Shown here: positions 7,893-15,460 of the stretch, piece by piece
How positions within the stretch are numbered: the stretch's first letter is position 1
How the letters are laid out: every line of letters begins with the position of its first letter
IMG/VR virus record: IMGVR_UViG_3300042311_000389
Span: 1-64,000 of that record
Reading direction: 5' to 3' (one strand)
DNA length: 64,000 bases
Origin: a virus
Notes under the pieces: model-generated
The model's input: only the letters and a program-made list of their open reading frames with translations
What the model was told of the DNA's origin: nothing
The model's database searches: none
Program-made: the position numbers and the translations under genes

Positions 7893-9641
7893 TTAAAAAT
7901 CTAATGCGTCCGGGTCATTATAGACGGGAACAATGTTATAATTATACGAATTTAATTTCATAATTGAATCGTTTTCCCAACATAATTGTTGTTCAGTCAT
8001 ATCTTTTCCGGTTTTAGTTACAGAATATCTTACCACTTCTTTTGTTCCCCAATCAGAGAACAATTCTTTATTTTTAAACTCACCTTTAATCTGTAAGGTA
8101 TCGAACAAATCCTCATAATGGTAAATTCTATTATCCAATTTAATTAATGCGTCATTCCAACTTTCATCCAATCTATCATTACGTTTACCTAAAGTTTGAG
8201 CTCTCGCTAAATCAAACGTATTATGTTGAGAAGGTAAAGTAATACGATATTCAATTGACGCTCTCTCTTCTTCATTACCCTCACCTCGTCTCATAGATAT
8301 CAATAAGGAATCAATTCTTCTAACATATGTCTTAACACAATTAGATTGAAATGACGACTCGTTGTTGTATCGTTTAGATGTTGTTAACACCTCCGGATAG
8401 TATGGACCATCTTTGGTCAAGATAACCTCATTCACCTTATCCACAAACTCTTGGTTGTAGATTCTAGTAAAATCACCATTGGTATAATGGTTGTATTTCT
8501 CTGACCAATCGTAATGTTCTTGAACAAACTCATCGTGAGTTCTTGATGTCCATTTAACTGTCTCCATTTGGTCTAACAAACGATAAAATCTAAAGTGGTC
8601 ATCAATTACAGTATGATTAATTAATCCTTTTTTAAATAATTTATATATCTCAAAAAAATTAGAGAACTCCTTTTTTGTCAATAAACCTTTCCCAATATTA
8701 TTATGAAACAGAGTCTGAGACTTCTCTAATAACAATTGAATAAACTCGTCCGGTTGATTTAAAATAAACTTCTCACCAAATATTTCACAAGCGTTGGTGA
8801 AAGTATTTGAACTTTCAAACGATTTAACATTATGTAATGCTCGTTTAACTTTATCCCCCTTTAAATTATGAACCCTCATTAAAGCATCAATATACTTATA
8901 TCCACACTTTACCAAATCTTTCTTCTTTGGTTGGGGATAGGTATTCATAAGTTCAAACCAATTGTTCGGAACTTTGGTTCCTTGAGCGTCCAAATATCTT
9001 TTATAGATTCTTTGTTCAGGAAGTAAATCAGCATATAGTTCAGTTCCGGGAATGGCATTAACAAAGGTTGAGATTACCTGATTGATAATTGTTGGGATAT
9101 CCACTACTTTTTTATCAACTATTGTATTCAACGAATCTCTTAAATGTCGTCTCATATTATTAATAGGGTCGTGGCTAAACATAACTCTACTAACTCTTTT
9201 ACGACATTTTCTTTTCAAATGGTAGTTGTCTAATGAACCGGTGTATAATGCGTTTGTTTTATAGTTAAACGTAATAAATTTACAATTAGTCCGAACTTTA
9301 AACCACTTACCAGCAACTCGTCTTGTTTTAATATAACTGAATACCTTGAAGGAAACTTTATCATTCTCTTTAGTCACACAGATAATCACTCTATTAAAAA
9401 ATAATTGAGCAAGTGGGTTCCCGTAATGTTCTACAAATTTTTCTTCTGTATCATAATCCGCATTAAAAGTATAGTCACCCCAAGGCGTATAACTTGTATG
9501 TCTATTGGACCCTAAATTAACTTCAATTGTCCCCCAAAAATCATCCTCAACTTCTTTTTTAAGAGGACGAATAGGATTCGTGTCCGAGTATTCCGACACG
9601 TTATATCTTTTTACGGTATAATTAAATAATTCTTCTTTCAT
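7893..9641 (-). CDS. PcfJ-like protein
   Basis: A 582-residue protein. Residues about 430-520 match the PcfJ family core: SSFQSNCVKTYV (an HCV-like Cys segment), the strand DSLLISMRR, IEYRIT, then ARAQTLGKRNDRL. PcfJ was named from a conjugative plasmid; its biochemical function is unknown, and homologues occur in phages and mobile elements. I start at the ATG at 9641 because the longer frame begins at a TTG that is part of the -10 element TACTTTTG. It heads an operon with thioredoxin and glutaredoxin under a host-type promoter. Confidence 0.7.
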   Translation of the reverse strand: MKEELFNYTVKRYNVSEYSDTNPIRPLKKEVEDDFWGTIEVNLGSNRHTSYTPWGDYTFNADYDTEEKFVEHYGNPLAQLFFNRVIICVTKENDKVSFKVFSYIKTRRVAGKWFKVRTNCKFITFNYKTNALYTGSLDNYHLKRKCRKRVSRVMFSHDPINNMRRHLRDSLNTIVDKKVVDIPTIINQVISTFVNAIPGTELYADLLPEQRIYKRYLDAQGTKVPNNWFELMNTYPQPKKKDLVKCGYKYIDALMRVHNLKGDKVKRALHNVKSFESSNTFTNACEIFGEKFILNQPDEFIQLLLEKSQTLFHNNIGKGLLTKKEFSNFFEIYKLFKKGLINHTVIDDHFRFYRLLDQMETVKWTSRTHDEFVQEHYDWSEKYNHYTNGDFTRIYNQEFVDKVNEVILTKDGPYYPEVLTTSKRYNNESSFQSNCVKTYVRRIDSLLISMRRGEGNEEERASIEYRITLPSQHNTFDLARAQTLGKRNDRLDESWNDALIKLDNRIYHYEDLFDTLQIKGEFKNKELFSDWGTKEVVRYSVTKTGKDMTEQQLCWENDSIMKLNSYNYNIVPVYNDPDALDF

Positions 9642-9659
9642 CAGGTTTATTTTGAACCA

Positions 9660-9691
9660 CAAAAGTAAGACATTAAATTTGAATATACAAA
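9660..9691 (-). promoter_or_regulatory. Host-type (Bacteroidota) promoter for the PcfJ operon
   Basis: On the minus strand TTTG (9688-9691), 20 bases, then TACTTTTG (9660-9667) match the Bacteroidota primary-sigma consensus TTTG / TAnnTTTG. The ATG at 9641 is 18 bases downstream. This promoter decides the start codon of the PcfJ-like gene. Confidence 0.75.
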
Positions 9692-9982
9692 TTAATTAAG
9701 GGAAAAGTGAGCAAATTGTGTGTGATAAATTATGGACTTAATCTTATCCATATCAACCTCATCGTTTTGAGATTTTTTAAGTTCCACAACAATAGATATG
9801 ATTTGTTTTTGGGTTAAGGAAACATCCTCTCCGTTCTCAATATTATCTAATGATTGTTGTTTTACTCTGTCGTAGAAGTCATCCTTTAAAACATCCCCAA
9901 TTAACTGAAGTAAGTCATTGGGGTTGTTATTAAAGAAAGTTATAAATTGATTAATGTAGATTTCAACGTCAACATTTTTCAT
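9692..9982 (-). CDS. Hypothetical protein
   Basis: A 96-residue, mostly helical acidic protein (INQFITFFNNNPNDLLQLIG near the start). No family is recognised and no membrane or catalytic motif is seen. It follows the 464-residue leucine-rich gene by 17 bases and is probably co-transcribed with it. Confidence 0.6.
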   Translation of the reverse strand: MKNVDVEIYINQFITFFNNNPNDLLQLIGDVLKDDFYDRVKQQSLDNIENGEDVSLTQKQIISIVVELKKSQNDEVDMDKIKSIIYHTQFAHFSLN

Positions 9983-9999
9983 AGTAGTAATTTTTTAAA

Positions 10000-11394
10000 T
10001 TATTCTTCCATATGGTAGAAACCGTCACCTGAATTGTATTTTTCTAACGATTCAGGAACTTGAACATTCGGACATCTACTTACATTTAAAAATGTAAGGT
10101 TTGGTAATGTTGTAACACATTCAGGAATTGTTCTTAATTCTCTGTTACCAGGGAAAGCTAAGAACACTAAGTTTTTTAATTCACAGATTGAATCCGGAAC
10201 TTTACTAATCATATTTTCAAACAAAATAGCTGTTAACGATGTGAATCGACTGATTGTGTCCGGAACATCAATATTAACATTTTCATTTGACGTGTTAATA
10301 ATATTTAATCTTTTGATTGTTGTTGGTAATGAGTTGAATAATTCTTCAAAACCATATAATGCTACGAACTTACCTGTTGCGGAGTCCGGATATTTAATCT
10401 CAACATTATCCGAATTTGGTTTAACAAATCCTGCAGCAAATTCAGGTTTGAATATTTCTTTAAACTCAGACCATTTTCCATTTAAATACTCAACAACCGG
10501 GATGTTACCTCCGTGTTGGTTAGCAAATTTAAATTGGTTTGATGGGAAGTGGAATTGATATCTTTCAGATGGCAATCCTGTAACCTCACCTACTTTACCT
10601 TTATCATCATTAGCAATGAAAATATATAACGGACCTTGATTTCTATAAGTGTTTGAATAACTTGAGTTTTCTGCTGCAGTACACCAATTGGTTTCACCTC
10701 TATCAAGACCACCATTATATCCTCCGAAATAAGACGCCGCCTTAGAACCTAAAGCCCCTTTGTCAGCAATTTTGATTAAGGTATATTCAGAACCAACTTT
10801 TAAGATTTCAGCACCAGGAATATTATAGTTTGTGTTAACCGCAGCTCCCACCTCTTTCTTAACTTTTTTACCACGATACATATTTAAATCAACAGTTTCA
10901 CCATCACCCACTTTAACTTTCAAGTGTGATAAGTCACTTAATGATTTAACATTATTAATATCTTTTTTAGATGCGTCCTCTAAACTACCTTTAAATCTAT
11001 CGTATTTCACTAATAACTCAGTGAATTGAGATAAATCTTCTAAGAAAAGTCTTCTATATTCGTTTGCCTTTGCTTTATATTCGTCAGAACCAACTTCAAT
11101 TGGTTCGTTAGTCACTTCTCTAGTAAGGGTTGGTTTAACAAATAAATTCAACAACCATTGTGTATATTTACCAACTTTAACTTTGTCACTTGTCATATCT
11201 TCAACAGACGCAGCTTCTTTGTCATAGTTTTCAGGAACTCTTGTTGTTGGGTCAGCAAAAACTATTTGCTTAACAACCTCAAATGGTAAAATACCTTTTT
11301 TTCTGTCACCACTAGGTAAAACATATTTCTTGTATAATATTTGAAAACGAGCGTCTTCAGTAATTAAGTTCGATAATACTTTTGTAATCTTCAT
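10000..11394 (-). CDS. WCTA-domain protein with C-terminal leucine-rich repeats and candidate capsid-targeting N-terminus
   Basis: A 464-residue protein. Residues 1-14 (KITKVLSNLITEDA) closely resemble the start of the 35523-35705 product and end in I-T-E, a possible prohead protease site. The middle (about 225-310) contains TNWCTAAENSSYSNTY, GPLYIFI and YQFHFPSNQF. This Trp-Cys-Thr-Ala / Tyr-Gln-Phe-His-Phe pattern recurs in large phage and giant-virus proteins, but I know no established activity for it. Residues about 340-460 are leucine-rich repeats (FTSLTAILFENMISKVPDSI), a protein-binding surface. Two promoters precede it, one host-type and one late-type. It could be packaged and injected as an effector; this is inference. 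Confidence 0.65.
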   Translation of the reverse strand: MKITKVLSNLITEDARFQILYKKYVLPSGDRKKGILPFEVVKQIVFADPTTRVPENYDKEAASVEDMTSDKVKVGKYTQWLLNLFVKPTLTREVTNEPIEVGSDEYKAKANEYRRLFLEDLSQFTELLVKYDRFKGSLEDASKKDINNVKSLSDLSHLKVKVGDGETVDLNMYRGKKVKKEVGAAVNTNYNIPGAEILKVGSEYTLIKIADKGALGSKAASYFGGYNGGLDRGETNWCTAAENSSYSNTYRNQGPLYIFIANDDKGKVGEVTGLPSERYQFHFPSNQFKFANQHGGNIPVVEYLNGKWSEFKEIFKPEFAAGFVKPNSDNVEIKYPDSATGKFVALYGFEELFNSLPTTIKRLNIINTSNENVNIDVPDTISRFTSLTAILFENMISKVPDSICELKNLVFLAFPGNRELRTIPECVTTLPNLTFLNVSRCPNVQVPESLEKYNSGDGFYHMEE

Positions 11395-11409
11395 TTTAAT
11401 TGTTTTTAT

Positions 11410-11417
11410 TATAAATA
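11410..11417 (-). promoter_or_regulatory. Late-type motif TATTTATA
   Basis: On the minus strand TATTTATAATAAAAACAATT runs toward the ATG at 11394 (15-base gap). It lies downstream of the host-type promoter at 11470-11500, giving the gene two candidate starts of different class. Confidence 0.55.
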
Positions 11418-11469
11418 TTTGTTTTTTGTAAATAATTCATCAAACATCATTTACTTTTGTTCGAGTTGA

Positions 11470-11500
11470 CAAAGATAATAGTTATTTTTTATAACACAAA
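11470..11500 (-). promoter_or_regulatory. Host-type (Bacteroidota) promoter
   Basis: On the minus strand TTTG (11497-11500), 19 bases, then TATCTTTG (11470-11477). It directly follows the stop of the Dam-type gene and precedes the 464-residue gene by about 75 bases. Confidence 0.7.
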
Positions 11501-12349
11501 CTATTTTTGGTAATTCATAATTAGAAGTTCTTCCCCCATATTTTGAGTTTTCCCCTTCTTAGCCGCCGCTGCCTTAGCAAACTCTTTCTTCTCCCACACA
11601 TATTGAAGTTGTGGGAACCAAGTATGTAATTGAGGAAAATCATAATAAGATAAGGAAAACTTTCCTTGAGTGGATTTTAAACAATCCGCCAATCTCTCGT
11701 GGTCCTTACTATCAAAGTCGTGGTTATTATAATAGTTCTCAGTTTTCCAATATGGTGGGTCAGCATAAACATAAGTAGATGGACTATCGTATTTTTGAAT
11801 AACCTCTTCAAAGTCCATATTTTCCACCTTAGTAATCTTTAAGAAATGTTCTACCCAATCCGGTTTAGATAACTTATCTCTGAATGTTAGATACTTTGAT
11901 TTATATTTCCCTTTCAAATCTATAAATGAACTTGTTTCCGGTTTAGAACCCGAGAATACCTGAGCCAATACATAAGCGTATTTTGCAGCAACAACGTAAT
12001 CGTAAGCCTGTAAGCTTAAATTCTCATTAAAAATTTCAGCTTGAAAGCTGATAAATTGTTCTTTGTAGATATCCGGTGTTGGAAACTCCCCTCTTTGTTG
12101 ACAAGGAATGTTATTCACTTCTTCTAATAATCTCTCAGGATTCTGAAGACATTGAAATAAATTGTAGTTAAGTGGGTTAAAGTCGTTATAAACAACTTCT
12201 TTTAAATTGGGGTATTTGGTTAAGTCCATATTAAAAAACACCCAAAACATACCTGAAAATGGTTCTATGTATGTTTCAATGTCATTAGGTATGAATGGAA
12301 CAATCCATTTACCTATTTTTGATTTACCCCCGATGTACGATAATGCCAT
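11501..12349 (-). CDS. dam: DNA adenine methyltransferase (Dam/D12 class)
   Basis: A 282-residue N6-adenine DNA methyltransferase of the Dam/D12 (alpha) class. The N-terminal cofactor loop SYIGGKSKIGKWIVPFIP is followed by YIEPFSG, and the catalytic DPPY is near residue 198 (YVYADPPYW). GEELLIMNY ends the protein. It probably methylates adenine in a short palindrome; the site cannot be predicted. I start at the ATG at 12349, because the upstream alternative begins at a TTG inside the -10 element. The gene has its own host-type promoter divergent from the small membrane protein gene, pointing to early expression. Confidence 0.88.
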   Translation of the reverse strand: MALSYIGGKSKIGKWIVPFIPNDIETYIEPFSGMFWVFFNMDLTKYPNLKEVVYNDFNPLNYNLFQCLQNPERLLEEVNNIPCQQRGEFPTPDIYKEQFISFQAEIFNENLSLQAYDYVVAAKYAYVLAQVFSGSKPETSSFIDLKGKYKSKYLTFRDKLSKPDWVEHFLKITKVENMDFEEVIQKYDSPSTYVYADPPYWKTENYYNNHDFDSKDHERLADCLKSTQGKFSLSYYDFPQLHTWFPQLQYVWEKKEFAKAAAAKKGKTQNMGEELLIMNYQK

Positions 12350-12364
12350 AATTTTTCTTTTTAA

Positions 12365-12396
12365 CAAATATAAGAATAAAAAAGTAAAAAAGCAAG
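12365..12396 (-). promoter_or_regulatory. Host-type promoter for the Dam-type gene
   Basis: On the minus strand CTTG (12393-12396), 20 bases, then TATATTTG (12365-12372). The ATG is 15 bases further on. It abuts the divergent promoter at 12397-12427. Confidence 0.72.
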
Positions 12397-12427
12397 TTTC
12401 TCTTTTAAATATTTTTTATTATCTTTG
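12397..12427 (+). promoter_or_regulatory. Host-type promoter for the small membrane protein gene
   Basis: TTTC (12397-12400, one mismatch to TTTG), 19 bases, then TATCTTTG (12420-12427), 22 bases before the ATG at 12450. Its -33 box directly abuts that of the divergent Dam promoter, so polymerase bound to one could exclude the other. Confidence 0.65.
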
Positions 12428-12449
12428 TTGTAAATTAATATTTACTACT

Positions 12450-12668
12450 ATGGAACCAATTAAAGGACAAATTATTGAGGAGAGAGACATTAACAGTGTT
12501 GACGTAGAATCATTTGAAACCCCAAAAAAAGAATGTAAATCTTGTAAACAAAAAGGTTTAACTAAAGGTCAACAAGGTTTGGCTTTATTAGGGACTTACC
12601 TACTATTTGCATCAATTTACGGGACTATTAAATTAGTTAAAGACATATTAAATTATTTTGGATATTAA
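12450..12668 (+). CDS. Small single-pass membrane protein
   Basis: A 72-residue protein. The first ~30 residues are acidic and cytoplasmic, a CKSCKQKG segment (possible metal-binding pair) follows, and GLALLGTYLLFASIYGTIKL forms one membrane helix near the C-terminus. The start follows a clear host-type promoter, so early expression is likely. A longer in-frame opening upstream runs into the divergent promoter and is rejected. Its stop overlaps the stop of dnaJ on the other strand by 4 bases. A role in host takeover or superinfection exclusion is possible but not shown. Confidence 0.7.
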   Translation: MEPIKGQIIEERDINSVDVESFETPKKECKSCKQKGLTKGQQGLALLGTYLLFASIYGTIKLVKDILNYFGY

Positions 12669-13579
12669 TTCCTATCAAACTTCACAAATAATTTAATAAA
12701 TAAATCACCACTATTATGATACCCTTTAGATTTAACTCTAAGGGGTTTTGATGTATCAAATGTTTTTGGTAGTTTAATAGATAAATCACCTTGAGGATGA
12801 GCAATATTTAAAGTATCTTTAGACAACTCATTTAAATTAAAATACGCATTATAAATTAAATCATAACCTGATTTATCAAAATTGTTTTCTTCACGTACTT
12901 TAATTCTTAAAACTAAATTACCGTACATCCCATCTTTGTAGTCACCCTTATCTTGTAATCTTAAAAATTGACCATCATCGACACCGTGAGGTAATTTAAC
13001 AGAAACAGTCTCATTAGTTTTAACAGTAGTTTTTCCGTGACAAGTACCACAAGTTGTTTTGTAAGTAAAACCATTACCACCACAACCACCACAAGCTTGT
13101 CTTATCATCTGCACAAATAATCCAGTACCAATTCTTTGGATAATAAATCCCTCACCGTTACAAGTTGAACAATTTACTCGTTCACCACCGTTACCATTAC
13201 ATCCACCACACTTAGATTCTCTAACATAATTTATTGTCTTATCAGAACCATTAAAAGATTCTAACGCCCCAATAGTAACTTCAATAACTTTATCCGGAAC
13301 CGCACGTCTCCTTTGAGTGTGCATCTGATTAAACATATCTTCAAAAGGGTTGAATCCTCCTCCACCCATATTAGCAAATGGATTTCGTTTTTGATTATCG
13401 TATTGACTTCGTTTATTTTCGTCACCTATTGTATCATATGCCTCTGAAATTTTCTTAAACTTATTTTCATCCCCTCCTTTATCCGGATGATGCTCAACCG
13501 CTAACTTTCTATAAGTTTTTTTTATTTCGTCTTGTGAGGCATTTTCATTAACACCCAATATTTGATAAAAATCTTCCAT
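12665..13579 (-). CDS. dnaJ: DnaJ/Hsp40 co-chaperone
   Basis: A 304-residue DnaJ. The J domain (residues 1-65) has the HPD tripeptide at 31-33 that stimulates Hsp70 ATPase. A short Gly/Phe region (about 70-85) follows, then four CxxCxGxG-type zinc motifs (CGGCNGNG, CSTCNGEG, CGGCGGNG, CGTCHGKT) at about 123-195, and the C-terminal substrate-binding domains. It is shorter than cellular DnaJ (about 370-380), with a compact Gly/Phe region and C-terminus. No DnaK or GrpE lies in the window, so it probably recruits host DnaK to phage protein folding, replication or assembly. Confidence 0.95.
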   Translation of the reverse strand: MEDFYQILGVNENASQDEIKKTYRKLAVEHHPDKGGDENKFKKISEAYDTIGDENKRSQYDNQKRNPFANMGGGGFNPFEDMFNQMHTQRRRAVPDKVIEVTIGALESFNGSDKTINYVRESKCGGCNGNGGERVNCSTCNGEGFIIQRIGTGLFVQMIRQACGGCGGNGFTYKTTCGTCHGKTTVKTNETVSVKLPHGVDDGQFLRLQDKGDYKDGMYGNLVLRIKVREENNFDKSGYDLIYNAYFNLNELSKDTLNIAHPQGDLSIKLPKTFDTSKPLRVKSKGYHNSGDLFIKLFVKFDRN

Positions 13580-13617
13580 TCTTTACTTAGTTTATATTTA
13601 AAGTTAAATTATATATT

Positions 13618-14262
13618 ATGAATTATTTAATTGTTCTATTTAAAAATAAAGTAAAAAAGAAAATAATCAAGAAGTTTAAGACCTCAAATCGAGCGAATAC
13701 TTTCTACGAATCTTTATTGGAAACTAGTGACAATGTTATTTTTGATAAACAATATGAAAATGGATTCTTATCAAAATACGAAATCGCAATACTTGAAAAA
13801 GTATCGGGGACTTTCTTACCTGTATTTTTAAAAGACGAATTAGGTAGGAATATTAAAGTAGACTTAGAGGATGATGATTTTTCTATTAAAAAAATTAACC
13901 CATATCACATTGATGAATTTATTTTAGACACCTCCTTAAATAAAAAAATAAACTCTAAGGAGTTTATTAAATTATATTTAGACCCAACGGGATTTAAATT
14001 AGTGTCAAAGTTAAATAATAAAATTGTAGTTCAGAATGACGATAAATTTAATTTATTCACATTAAAAAATGATTACGATTCAAGTAGATTCATAGATTCT
14101 ATTTCAGAATTTTTTATGGAACAAAAAAGATTTGATTGTATGTTTGTCAAAGACTATTCAAACGCTCAAAGAAAATATCTTTATAATTTATTAATTGAAA
14201 ATGGGTTTTCTAAGTCTTACTTACAACGTCAGACAACGACCCATCCTTCAATAAAAACATAA
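13618..14262 (+). CDS. Hypothetical protein
   Basis: A 214-residue basic protein with a Lys-rich N-terminus (KNKVKKKIIKKFKTSNRAN) that suggests nucleic-acid contact, followed by alternating strands and helices. No family is recognised. It is the only rightward gene between dnaJ and the fibre cassette apart from the small membrane gene. Its last 53 bases overlap the convergent 14210-14464 gene, so the two mRNAs could pair. Confidence 0.6.
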   Translation: MNYLIVLFKNKVKKKIIKKFKTSNRANTFYESLLETSDNVIFDKQYENGFLSKYEIAILEKVSGTFLPVFLKDELGRNIKVDLEDDDFSIKKINPYHIDEFILDTSLNKKINSKEFIKLYLDPTGFKLVSKLNNKIVVQNDDKFNLFTLKNDYDSSRFIDSISEFFMEQKRFDCMFVKDYSNAQRKYLYNLLIENGFSKSYLQRQTTTHPSIKT

Positions 14263-14464
14263 ATTCTATACCCGATATATCAATTTTAAATTGTTTAAAG
14301 TCTCTATCAACATCTCTAAAGTTTTTTTGAACTTTTTTATAATCATCATACTTAAGTTCCATCGCAACAGCCATAGTCCCATCCGGAAATAGCGTTTGTA
14401 ATCCATCAGCAACAAGTGCTAATTTTTCTATTATCCCATCAATACTTTGAACAGTCTCTCCCAT
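14210..14464 (-). CDS. Hypothetical protein
   Basis: An 84-residue protein with an N-terminal helix (VQSIDGIIEKLALVADGLQT) and a mixed C-terminus. No family is recognised. Its start overlaps the upstream gene by 34 bases, and its 3-prime end overlaps a convergent gene by 53 bases. It belongs to the leftward small-gene operon running down from about 15.4 kb. Confidence 0.55.
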   Translation of the reverse strand: MGETVQSIDGIIEKLALVADGLQTLFPDGTMAVAMELKYDDYKKVQKNFRDVDRDFKQFKIDISGIEFMFLLKDGSLSDVVSKT

Positions 14465-14631
14465 AATGTTAGTTTTTTAGGTGGTTCAGGTGGTTTTGGG
14501 AGAATATCATCTTTTGATAACCCTCTTAATTGACCTATAATTTTATTTTTTTCTTTTTCAAGTTGTTTTGGAGTGTTAACGATATCATTCCCCAGTAACT
14601 CCAACTCTTTCAATGCTTTCTTCTTCATCAA
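14431..14631 (-). CDS. Hypothetical small protein
   Basis: A 66-residue Lys-rich protein: a helical N-terminal half (ALKELELLGNDIVN), a central KDDILPKPPEPPKKL proline hinge and a hydrophobic WERLFKVLMG tail. The pattern could be a peripheral membrane or protein-binding tail. It overlaps the upstream gene by 47 bases in another frame. No function recognised. Confidence 0.5.
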   Translation of the reverse strand: MMKKKALKELELLGNDIVNTPKQLEKEKNKIIGQLRGLSKDDILPKPPEPPKKLTLWERLFKVLMG

Positions 14632-15013
14632 CTAATTCTATTTTACCGGTCTTTAATTCAAAGTTAAGGTTTTTTAAATTATTTAAATTTTCTTTTTCAA
14701 ATATTGTTTTTAACTCTTCAACTTTGTTTTGAAATAATCTTTCTTTTTCCTCTCTATCGTGATTGTACTTAATAATGTTTTTTAAATTTTGAGACATTCT
14801 TTCAACAGACTCTTCATTTATTTCAGAAACAAATGAAAAAAATCTTTCACCACTAGTTTTACTAGTTTGTTCCATTACTTTATCTTCATCGACAAATTTT
14901 TTCGGTAATTTCCAAGTTGTTGGAAAACTAACATCAAAACTTAAATAACTCTCCAATTTTCTAACGGATTGTAAATAAGGTAATAATGCGGAAAATTCTT
15001 TATATAAACTCAT
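14585..15013 (-). CDS. Hypothetical coiled-coil protein
   Basis: A 142-residue protein. The C-terminal two thirds are strongly helical and charged (KYNHDREEKERLFQNKVEEL), indicating a coiled coil. No membrane or catalytic motif is present and no family is recognised. It is 2 bases downstream of the small membrane gene at 15016-15204. Confidence 0.6.
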   Translation of the reverse strand: MSLYKEFSALLPYLQSVRKLESYLSFDVSFPTTWKLPKKFVDEDKVMEQTSKTSGERFFSFVSEINEESVERMSQNLKNIIKYNHDREEKERLFQNKVEELKTIFEKENLNNLKNLNFELKTGKIELVDEEESIERVGVTGE

Positions 15014-15015
15014 AA

Positions 15016-15204
15016 TTAATTTTTAATAATAAATGTTAAACAATATGATATTGCAAATCCAAGAAATATAAGTTCCCATTTACCCCACACAATTGGCTTA
15101 GGTGGGTTTGAAAATAGGGAACTTATTATTCTACCAACCGTTCTTAAAACGGTCAAAACAGAAAAGATAAATACAAATAAAAATATTGTATTAAGATTAT
15201 CCAT
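15016..15204 (-). CDS. Small membrane protein with two membrane segments
   Basis: A 62-residue protein with two hydrophobic helices: TIFLFVFIFSVLTVL near the N-terminus and LIFLGFAISYCLTFI near the C-terminus, separated by a short polar loop with NPPKPIVWGK. Size and topology fit a class II holin-like protein, but the lysis cluster is 3 kb away, so this is only a possibility. Its ATG overlaps the stop of the H1-like gene as TAATG. Confidence 0.6.
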   Translation of the reverse strand: MDNLNTIFLFVFIFSVLTVLRTVGRIISSLFSNPPKPIVWGKWELIFLGFAISYCLTFIIKN

Positions 15205-15380
15205 TACTCGTCTTTTTTTCTTTCAGATAAAATCTCTTTTCTTAGACTATCTAATAATTTTTTTAAATCTTGTGCAGATTTTCTAGCTCTTGTTCCAGCA
15301 CTGTTATTACCACCAAAAAATTTTGTGGTGTCTACTGATAATTCTTCAACTAAAGCTTTAATTTGTTCTAATGTTTCCAT
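15204..15380 (-). CDS. Histone H1-like DNA-binding protein
   Basis: A 58-residue protein too short for most gene finders. METLEQIKALVEEL is followed by TTKFFGGNNSAGTRARKSAQ and a Lys-rich helical tail (LRKEILSERKK). The NxxAGTRARK segment is the hallmark of the short histone H1-like proteins of Bacteroidota, which bind and compact DNA. The phage copy may organise phage DNA or compete with the host nucleoid protein. The start is the ATG at 15380 and the stop overlaps the next gene as TAATG. An AATTTATTAAAACAATT segment upstream resembles the late-type promoter flank at 11417 but lacks the exact core. Confidence 0.75.
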   Translation of the reverse strand: METLEQIKALVEELSVDTTKFFGGNNSAGTRARKSAQDLKKLLDSLRKEILSERKKDE

Positions 15381-15460
15381 TTGAATTGTTTTAATAAATT
15401 TATTTTTATATTGATAAAAGTAATTTTTTTTACCCTATAGTAAATACTATCCGTGTTTTT

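Noticed and set aside
9641-9662. Upstream TTG start for the PcfJ-like gene
   Set aside because: The TTG is part of the -10 element TACTTTTG; the ATG at 9641 is used instead.
10241-11029. Rightward frames opposite the WCTA-domain gene
   Set aside because: They have no start context or promoter and lie wholly inside a well-supported leftward gene.
12349-12367. Upstream TTG start for the Dam-type gene
   Set aside because: The TTG belongs to the -10 element TATATTTG, so it would not be transcribed as a start.
15436-15449. Palindrome ATAGTAAATACTAT downstream of the 15461-15928 gene
   Set aside because: The 6-bp A+T stem is too weak for a terminator, has no T tract on the correct side, and may be chance in this sequence.
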